Shown: piece by piece, positions 7,452-12,860 of the stretch
Layout: each line of letters begins with the position of its first letter
Position numbering within the stretch: position 1 is the stretch's first letter
Assembly (NCBI GenBank): GCA_016712275.1
Contig: JADJRI010000064.1
Span: 1 to 12,860 of the forward strand
Direction: 5' to 3'
DNA from: Planctomycetota bacterium
Lineage (GTDB): Bacteria; Planctomycetota; Phycisphaerae; UBA1845; UTPLA1
Length of the DNA stretch: 12,860 nucleotides
Position numbers and translations under genes: made by a program
Notes under the pieces: generated by a model
Database searches by the model: none
What the model saw: the letters and a program-made list of their open reading frames with translations, nothing else
Told to the model about the DNA's origin: nothing

Positions 7452-9573
7452 TCAGAATAAGGACATTTGAACTGCCTGACGTACAGAGGCTGCAGGCGAA
7501 AAGGCAATTTCTTCTAACACTCGATCCACCCTCGCAATAAGCTCATTAGTGTTTCCGCCCGGTTCAGTAGCGCATAGGAGTTGCCCGACAAGGGTAATGC
7601 TCCGGTCGTTGCGGGATAGTGTAAAGCCGGCATTAGCCAAGCGCAGTATTTTTCTGCGAGCACGATCAAGCGCATCGTCCTGGCTGCAAGTCACTCCGTC
7701 GTATGCCAATCGTTTCCGACACACAAGGATGATGTCAAGTTGAATCGGGTCCTTCGCTTGGAATTTAGGAGTCGCGACCGACATCTCTGCCTTCACTGGA
7801 TGGGCGTTCACGAAGTGAAACCCTGCGCCCCACACGGCGGTAGCAAGCGACTGCCACCCCTCTGCCCGAGAGTGATGGTATGTAAAAACAAGCAGACCAT
7901 CGTCTCGCAGCACTCGATGGCATTCGGAAAACACTCGGCACAGTTTTTGAGCGAACTGGTGGGCATCGGCATCCTGAACTTCATTTTGCTGGCGCGTCGA
8001 GGCATGTTTCGAATCAGAATCACAAGTCGGTATTTGCCAAGCCTGAAAGAAATCTGCGAGTTCGGAGTAGTGAACGTTGTCGAAAAAGGAGGGTCCGTAG
8101 CGATGACATCCACCGACCGCGCGAGAAGGCCGGTACTTGCCGAATCGCCTACTGACAAATAGATGCCGCGCGGCGAAAGTGCCCCGTTTGTCGGCCAATT
8201 CTGTTCGATGCGCCCCGTAAAAGTCGGCGAACAAACCCTGGCGGGTAAGGACGAACCGTTCAACTCGGTTGGCGCATCTCTGTATTCAATCGCGCGGAGC
8301 AAGCGGCTCCTAAGTAGATTGGAAAAGCCGCCCGAGCTCTTGGGCAGCCCCAGACATTTGCCTCAATCGGCATTCGTTCGGGTTTGAGGATATGATGAGA
8401 AAACATGTGACGCACGGCACCGGTGCCTTCCCCTTTGTAGGACGTGAAAAGGTTGTTGAACTCTAGCGCGCCTGAAAAGAGCGTGAGCAGAGCTCCGCGA
8501 GCGTCTACATCTTCGAGGTCGAGTATCGCGTGCCGTAGCCAGCCGAGCGCAAGCAGTTGGCGGTCGTTGAAGAAGTCCGCCCAGCGAAGAAAGTTGTAAT
8601 TCATGGCCTGTCGTGTGTTGTGCCCGTCCGTCAAGCAGAGCGACGGAAGCGTTATTCGACCTGCCTTTACTTCGGCCTCCAACGTTGCGCTGCAACGGCA
8701 ATATGAAGCAAGATCGTCATCACTGACCGGCAGATACTCTTTTCGGCGATCTCCTCGAAGTACCAGCTTACCGAAAATCCGAAAGTGCGGGCGCGTATCC
8801 CCCACAGCGCTAAGGATTAGGAAACTCGACTTGCACCCTGTGCATGTTGCTTTCGCGCCAGCAGCGTTTCCTTTGGTCGCATCAAATTGGAAATCGCAAG
8901 AGACGCAGGTCACATTGTCCGCAGACCGCAAGATCTGAAAAATGTCGGCGCAAGCGGGGCATCGAACTTGGACGTGTGACTTTCGCTTGGGGTTCGCATT
9001 TCGGGCGACAATGTGCGAGGGGAACAGGTCCACCATTGTGGCGCAGTCCGGACAACGGGCTTGCATGACCCAGAAGTAGTAGAGCACTTCGCATGGCAAA
9101 CCACGGCGGTCGGTTGACTGGAACAGTGCCCGGATGCGTTGCTCGACGTTTTCGGACAATGCATTATACGCGGTAAGGATGCGGCGTCGGTCGAGTGGGC
9201 CCATCGCGGTGCGGACAGAACGGGTAGCCACCGGGTTGATATCGCGCCCAAGAACCGTCATGCCGAGCTTGTGAGCCTCCCCAATCGTGGTTCCAGAACC
9301 CATGAACGGGTCGAGGACACTAATGTTTGCGAGGGAGTGCTGTTGATAAAACGCAGTGCGCAGGTCAGCTTCGGGCGGCAAAACGGCGCCCAGAAGTAGA
9401 CCACGGAATACCGATCCGAGCCGCTGAGCCCACCATTTATGAACATGATAGATTGGCCGGTGGATTTCTTTCCGCCAGCTTTCGCGCTCTGCCAGTTCCG
9501 ACAAAAACTCAAAGGCGAAGTCGTCAAGTTCAATTAGATGGTCGTCAGTTGTTGTCGTCATCGGAATCGTCAT
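7452..9573 (-). CDS. zinc-ribbon DNA methyltransferase, DUF1156/COG1743-like, split by two -1 frameshifts
   Basis: This is a predicted SAM-dependent DNA methyltransferase, probably adenine-specific, and the modification partner of the overlapping nuclease gene. The start ATG 9573 has GAGG 6 bases upstream and overlaps the nuclease gene by 29 bases. The N-terminus has YHVHKWWAQR (42-51). Motif I is LDPFMGSGTT (87-96), followed by GRDINPVA. A central region has four Cys-x2-Cys pairs (174/177, 205/208, 223/226, 244/247), enough for two zinc ribbons, and then NNLFTSYKGEGTGAVRHMFSHHILKPER. Here the frame breaks (8348-8351). The next frame gives PKSSGGFSNLLRSRLLRAIEYR and motif IV TDPPF (493-497). 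A second break (8083-8087) leads to FFDNVHYSELADFFQAW, then LLVFTYHHSRAEGW. The restored product is about 707 residues. It ends QMSLF, which resembles a sliding-clamp-binding peptide. Motif order I-ribbons-IV resembles the alpha class. Confidence 0.85.
8083..8087 (-). other. frameshift in methyltransferase at an A5/T5 run inside motif IV
   Basis: The minus strand reads CCT CCT TTT TCG ACA, giving TDPPFST. Adding one T gives CCT CCT TTT TTC GAC AAC, that is TDPPFFDNVHYSELADFF, the expected catalytic loop. As written, the catalytic motif would be followed by an unrelated peptide. Confidence 0.8.
8348..8351 (-). other. frameshift in methyltransferase at a C4/G4 run
   Basis: The minus strand reads TGG GGC TGC CCA AGA, giving W-G-C-P-R-A-R-A. 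Adding one G gives TGG GGG CTG CCC AAG AGC, that is W-G-L-P-K-S-S-G-G-F-S, the family-like continuation. The written frame ends about 30 codons later, at 8260. Confidence 0.7.
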
Positions 9574-10357
9574 CGGCGACCTCAACCTCTCCGGTCTCGA
9601 TGTTCTTGATTGTTACCTGGTCCATTGGGGCGCCGTTAGTACGCCAGGCCGTGAAAAGATGCTCCTTTCCCGATGTTGGGTTTCTGATCAACTTGGGCGA
9701 GAGGTCATCGTTCGGCCGGTCGTAAGAATAGCCAATGACCAACTGTTCGCATTCCCGGCGAGATAATTCTCCAACCTTCACAAGACCATTTGCGGTCATC
9801 TCGGACGGCAAGATTAGCGTTTGTCGATGAGCAAGTCCGTCAGCAAGATGAAATGGCGTAGGGACGACATACATTCGCCGGGCACGGATCAGGATGTCGC
9901 CGTAACTGCCAAAGCCCCTGACACTCTTGCTTCGCCGGTGTGGCTCGCGGTCAGCATTCAGGAAGTCGCCGTGACAAATCACTAAATCGAGAACTGGATA
10001 TGTGTTCCCATCTGGCTGTTTTGGATAGCGGCCGAAAACGTAGTAGATTGTTCGCCCGTTGTGTAGGCCGGACGGTAACTGACTATTGCTGTCGAAACTC
10101 GCTTCGCGCCCTGGATATGCGAGTCCCTTCACTTCAAACCCGACCGTATGTGCGACCATCCGAAAGTCAGGATAGCTGTTGCGGCCTCCCGCTTCTATGT
10201 TTTCGCCAAGCGGTTCCAGTCGATCGCGAAACCAATTCTGGAAGTGAAATTCTTTGTCTGACGAGCTGACCCGCCTGATCATCACGCCGTCGCTTATCGC
10301 CTTTACGCATTGCGTGAAAACGCGCACTTGAATGGAAATAGTCGTACCACTCGGCAT
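9545..10357 (-). CDS. PD-(D/E)XK-type restriction endonuclease candidate
   Basis: This 270-residue protein is probably the restriction partner of the downstream methyltransferase, cutting unmethylated DNA. The nuclease core is visible as YPDF (62-65) followed by FEVKG (74-78), that is Asp64-x10-Glu75-x-Lys77, a classical PD...ExK spacing. Upstream, FHFQNWFRDRLEPLGENIEAGGRN (38-60) fits the helix before the catalytic strand; downstream, GRTIYYVFGRYP (101-112) and YPVLDLVICHGDF (120-132) look like core beta strands. The C-terminus is a very acidic tail (DDDSDDDNN). Start ATG 10357 has no good Shine-Dalgarno; Met26 is an alternative. The 29-base overlap with the methyltransferase suggests translational coupling. 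I do not recognise a named enzyme; a Holliday-junction or repair nuclease is less likely given the neighbour. Confidence 0.7.
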   Translation of the reverse strand: MPSGTTISIQVRVFTQCVKAISDGVMIRRVSSSDKEFHFQNWFRDRLEPLGENIEAGGRNSYPDFRMVAHTVGFEVKGLAYPGREASFDSNSQLPSGLHNGRTIYYVFGRYPKQPDGNTYPVLDLVICHGDFLNADREPHRRSKSVRGFGSYGDILIRARRMYVVPTPFHLADGLAHRQTLILPSEMTANGLVKVGELSRRECEQLVIGYSYDRPNDDLSPKLIRNPTSGKEHLFTAWRTNGAPMDQVTIKNIETGEVEVADDDSDDDNN

Positions 10358-10412
10358 TCTTGGATACTAATGGAAGTTGTATCTTCTTTCTATGGTATTA
10401 AATCGCCGCACT

Positions 10413-10441
10413 ATTTTCGCACGCCCACCGAAACTTTTCAA
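10413..10441 (-). promoter_or_regulatory. possible promoter of the nuclease-methyltransferase operon
   Basis: On the minus strand, TTGAAA (10441-10436) and GAAAAT (10418-10413) are 17 bases apart and would give a leader of about 50 bases. The -10 box matches consensus at only 4/6, so this is tentative. Confidence 0.2.
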
Positions 10442-10647
10442 AGCGTGTGATTTCATAGAGTCAATGGACAATATTTCATACTTGCCGCATTCATTCAATG
10501 CTTCTGCCGCGAACGAATGCGTATTCAAAAGACCTGATCCACATTTCTACATTTGAGACCTCGCTCATCGAAAAACCAAAAATGATCGACTCCAAACTGC
10601 CTTAAACCCCGTCCGCACAACCACATCCAAACATTTTCCAAATATGT

Positions 10648-10676
10648 CCGACAAACCCCAATTCATGTGCTATATT
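10648..10676 (+). promoter_or_regulatory. candidate promoter for the 10737 gene
   Basis: CCGACA (10648-10653) lies 17 bases from TATATT (10671-10676), preceded by an extended -10 TGC at 10668-10670. The matches to consensus are 4/6 and 5/6. It lies about 60 bases ahead of ATG 10737, which has AAGG 9 bases upstream. Confidence 0.45.
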
Positions 10677-10736
10677 TGATCTGTGGAAAATCGCAATGCC
10701 TACAGTCGGCCGCGCAAGTAGCGAAGGCGAAAAGTC

Positions 10737-11747
10737 ATGCTGGTATTGATTTTCAACTTCATCCTCTCCCGCCTCAAGCGATCATGCCGGGATATCGCGA
10801 CGCGCGGCCTCCGCCTCCACATCCGCCGCCTCGCCGAAGACCTGAAATACCAGCGGGAATTCGAGCAAATCGCCCTCACCTCAATAGCCCAATCCCTCAA
10901 AAACGGAATCTCCGAGCGAACTCACAACAGACTCACGAAAGTTCTCACCAAATTCGCAAAAATCTCCAACGAACTCGGCGACGCTCCGCCCGAATTGCTC
11001 CAAGTTTACACCGAACTCGCCCGCGTAGCCCCAACCGCTACACCTGCGCCCGCCCCGCGCAAGAAAACCGCACCGCAAAAATCCGCCGCTACATCGCTTC
11101 TGACCCAGGTAAAATTCACCCCTGTAGTTTTTTTGCCGAAAACGTTCACCGCCCAAAACGACAGTTCCCTAAGCGATTGTCAACAAACAACTTCCAACGA
11201 CGCAACTGCCACTCCCTTGGGTGAACACAGGCCCGAACAGACCCCCGAACAGTGGGTGAACACGCCATCAGGTGTTCACCCCAACTCGCTGGAGCGTGAG
11301 TCCTTTCTCGCACCCAACCTTTGTTGGAATCCGTTCCGCAGTGTTTCTTCCGCCTTCGGCCGGACCGCTCGTTCACTAATCGACACAATTCGGCGCGGTT
11401 TAGTCATCGCTGACACCGTAGTGGCACAGGCTTGGAGCGCACTTGCGACTCGTTCGTCCTCCGGACGAGGAGGTATTTTGAGGGGACTCGTTCCGGTGGC
11501 TAAAGCCGACCGGCTACCATCGCAAGCCCTCCGGGCAAGAGCCACTTGGCCGCAATATTGTCCGTCCGGCACGGTGACGGACGCTACCTTCGCTCCAAAC
11601 CGCTCGGCTGTGCTAAATTCCCAATTTCCCTTACAATTCGCCCCCAGGAAACGGCCCACGGAAGCGGCCGTTGGCGACAGGAAATCGAGATATTTGAGCC
11701 GGTCGCTGCCTCCAATCACGGGCACCGCCGGCACGAGCAAACGATGA
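10737..11747 (+). CDS. hypothetical basic helical protein; C-terminal half doubtful
   Basis: I do not recognise a family. The open frame is 336 codons. Residues 1-95 look genuinely coded: GC-biased third positions, a short hydrophobic start (MLVLIFNFILSRL), then charged amphipathic helix (RLHIRRLAEDLKYQREFEQIAL, KVLTKFAKISNELGDAPPELLQVYTELARV). A Pro/Ala/Lys tail follows (PTATPAPAPRKK). Beyond about residue 130 the composition becomes random-looking, rare codons appear, and the DNA contains inverted repeats and palindromes also found in intergenic DNA. The frame nonetheless ends TGA at 11745-11747, overlapping gyrA ATG as ATGA. The real gene may end earlier, with its stop hidden by another frameshift. 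A promoter-like sequence precedes it. Confidence 0.45.
   Translation: MLVLIFNFILSRLKRSCRDIATRGLRLHIRRLAEDLKYQREFEQIALTSIAQSLKNGISERTHNRLTKVLTKFAKISNELGDAPPELLQVYTELARVAPTATPAPAPRKKTAPQKSAATSLLTQVKFTPVVFLPKTFTAQNDSSLSDCQQTTSNDATATPLGEHRPEQTPEQWVNTPSGVHPNSLERESFLAPNLCWNPFRSVSSAFGRTARSLIDTIRRGLVIADTVVAQAWSALATRSSSGRGGILRGLVPVAKADRLPSQALRARATWPQYCPSGTVTDATFAPNRSAVLNSQFPLQFAPRKRPTEAAVGDRKSRYLSRSLPPITGTAGTSKR
11219..11281. repeat. GGGTGAACAC direct and inverted repeats
   Basis: GGGTGAACAC occurs at 11219-11228 and 11254-11263, 35 bases apart. Its exact reverse complement GTGTTCACCC is at 11272-11281, so the last two form a perfect 10-bp hairpin with the 8-base loop GCCATCAG. The core TTCACC also occurs at about 11117 and 11146. 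No T-tract follows. Confidence 0.6.
11493..11513. repeat. palindrome with bulged G (CCGGTGGCT / AGCC-G-ACCGG)
   Basis: Apart from one extra G at 11508, the arms CCGGTGGCT and AGCCACCGG are perfect complements around AA. It sits in the repeat-rich DNA upstream of gyrA and resembles the palindromes at 6080-6248 in size and layout. It could be a related dispersed element carrying one insertion. Confidence 0.45.
11560..11586. repeat. dispersed palindrome 2, family copy B (inverted)
   Basis: On the minus strand this reads TAGCGTCCG, six middle bases, then TGCCGGACGGA. Copy A at 6120-6146 has the same 9-base and 11-base ends around a different 7-base middle. On the plus strand the hairpin arms are GTCCGTC (11560-11566) and GACGGAC (11576-11582). 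Confidence 0.65.
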
Positions 11748-12860
11748 GCGATACACCAGAAGCACCGAAGCAACCTGAGAATATTCAGAACCTGCCCCTC
11801 GTCGAGGAGATGCAGGATTCGTACATGCGATACGCCATGAGCGTGATCGTTTCGCGCGCGTTGCCGGATGCGCGGGATGGCCTCAAGCCTTCGCAGCGGC
11901 GCATCCTTGTCGCGATGAACGACCTGAAGCTGGGGCCGCGCAGCCAGCATCGGAAGTGTGCCAAGATCTCCGGCGACACGACCGGCAACTATCACCCGCA
12001 CGGCGATGCCGTCGTGTATCCGACGCTGGTTCGGCTGGCGCAGCCGTTCAACATGCGGTATCCGCTGATCGACGGGCAGGGGAACTTCGGCTCGATCGAC
12101 GGCGACCCGCCGGCGGCCATGCGATACACCGAGGCCCGCATGACGTCGGCCGCGACGGACATGATGGAGGATATCGACAAGGACACGGTCGATTTCATCC
12201 CGAACTATGACGAAACGACGACCGAGCCGGTGGTTCTGCCGGCGAAGTTTCCGAATCTGCTGGTGAACGGCAGCACGGGCATCGCAGTGGGCATGGCGAC
12301 GAACATTCCGCCGCACAATCTGGGCGAGATTGTCGATGGGCTGATTTTGCTGATCGACAATCCGGCCGTGACGTTGCCGGAGTTGATGGAGAAAGTGCCG
12401 GGGCCGGATTTCCCGACGGGCGGGCTGATCTGCGGGCGGCAGGGGATTAACGATGCTTATACGCGCGGGCGCGGGACGCTGAAGCTGCGGGCGAAGACGC
12501 ATTCGGAGGAGATGAAGGGCGGGCGCGTTCGAATTGTCATCGATGAGATTCCGTATGGCATTATCAAGAACACGATCACCGAGAAGCTGGTGGAGTGTGT
12601 GAAGGATGGCCGACTGCCGGAGGTGAGCGATGTGCGGGATGAGTCGGATCGGAAGAACCCGATTCGGCTGGTGATCGAGTTGAAGAGCGGCGTGAGCGAA
12701 GACGTGGCGATGAACAAGCTGTATCGCCACACGCCGATGCAGACGACGTATCCGATTATTAATATCGCGCTGGTGGGCAAGCAGCCGAAGACGATGGTTT
12801 GAAGGAGTTGATGCAGAATTATATCGGATCATCGTCGCGATGTGATTACGCGGCGGACTC
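11744..12860 (+). CDS. gyrA: DNA gyrase subunit A, N-terminal part (3' end outside the window)
   Basis: GyrA is the breakage-reunion subunit of type IIA topoisomerase, forming A2B2 with GyrB to supercoil DNA. The start is ATG 11744, followed by LPLVEEMQDSYMRYAMSVIVSRALPDARDGLKPSQRRIL, typical of the winged-helix N-terminus. The active-site Tyr is Tyr128 in AAMRYTEARM, preceded by DGQGNFGSIDGDPP. The quinolone pocket reads HPHGDAVVYP. VNGSTGIAVGMATNIPPHNLGEI and the tower-domain start follow. The written frame stops at TGA 12800-12802, but adding a G at 12796-12797 gives MGLKELMQNYI, and dropping a G at 12826-12827 gives DHRRDVITRRT to the window end. The gene therefore continues and the stop is an indel artefact. 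ParC is the alternative. A TACAAT box at 11632-11637 lacks a good -35. No gyrB is adjacent in the window. Confidence 0.92.

Larger units (their letters stand above)
10358..10736. other. AT-rich divergent intergenic region
   Basis: These 379 bases separate the minus-strand nuclease operon from the plus-strand hypothetical gene. They are visibly richer in A and T than the flanking genes and contain no open frame with family features. They hold candidate promoters for both directions. There is also one imperfect inverted repeat, GCATTCATTC at 10487-10496 against GAACGAATGC at 10511-10520 (one mismatch). I see no RNA gene. Confidence 0.5.

Noticed and set aside
7442..7462. CCTTA/TAAGG hairpin between the GT4 and methyltransferase genes
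   Set aside because: The arms are 5 bases with an 11-base loop and no T-tract, so it is not a supportable terminator.
8416..8427. Perfect 12-base palindrome GGCACCGGTGCC
   Set aside because: It lies inside the conserved methyltransferase segment G-E-G-T-G-A-V-R-H and is explained by codons there; it lacks the loop and head of the intergenic palindromes.
11421..11430. GTGGCACAGG, like the head of palindromes 1 and 3
   Set aside because: Only the head is present, with no matching second arm downstream. It may be a decayed copy but is too short to call.
11276..12832. Long minus-strand open frame (518 codons) opposite gyrA
   Set aside because: It is a shadow of the gyrA codon pattern: His/Arg/Leu-rich with no family features, whereas gyrA on the plus strand is unmistakable.

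Overview
The window looks like a chromosomal contig from a planctomycete-type bacterium, probably Phycisphaerae-like and metagenome-derived. Four things suggest this. The GyrA has the quinolone-region form GDTTGNYHPHGDAVVYP. There is a secreted HYR-repeat protein with TSP3 and GACC-type cysteine motifs and a Cys/hydrophobic/poly-Arg C-terminus. Intergenic DNA carries short dispersed palindromes of the kind I associate with planctomycete genomes. Codon use is GC-leaning, with an AT-richer accessory stretch. The taxonomic call is inference; there is no rRNA here.

Layout. 1-1169 (+): C-terminal part of a GT-B glycosyltransferase of the WbuB/WcaI type, 5'-truncated by the window and broken by at least two frame disruptions. 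1174-1200: shared convergent terminator. 1231-3789 (-): secreted HYR/TSP3 protein with poly-Asn linkers and a C-terminal sorting-like tail. 3790-4133: intergenic DNA with inverted repeats. 4134-6055 (-): asparagine synthetase AsnB, split by a -1 frameshift. 6056-6261: divergent promoter region with three palindromes. 6262-7437 (+): intact GT4 glycosyltransferase. 7452-10357 (-): a two-gene restriction-modification-like operon, made of a PD-(D/E)XK nuclease candidate overlapping a zinc-ribbon DUF1156-like DNA methyltransferase. The methyltransferase is itself split by two -1 frameshifts. 10358-10736: AT-rich divergent intergenic DNA. 10737-11747 (+): a hypothetical protein whose C-terminal half is probably not coding. 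11744 to the end (+): 5' part of gyrA.

How it fits together. The two glycosyltransferases and asnB form an exopolysaccharide or surface-glycan module; an AsnB-type amidotransferase inside such a cluster often modifies sugars or glycan substituents. The nuclease and methyltransferase form an accessory defence island between this module and gyrA. I could not match the nuclease to a named restriction-enzyme family, so this pair is the best candidate for something undescribed.

Quality caveat. At least five genes or sites show single-base frame breaks, and most can be restored by lengthening a short homopolymer by one base. Sequencing or assembly error is the simplest explanation. The asnB break is notable because it lies on a canonical C CCA AAA slippery heptamer that would restore the family motif exactly.
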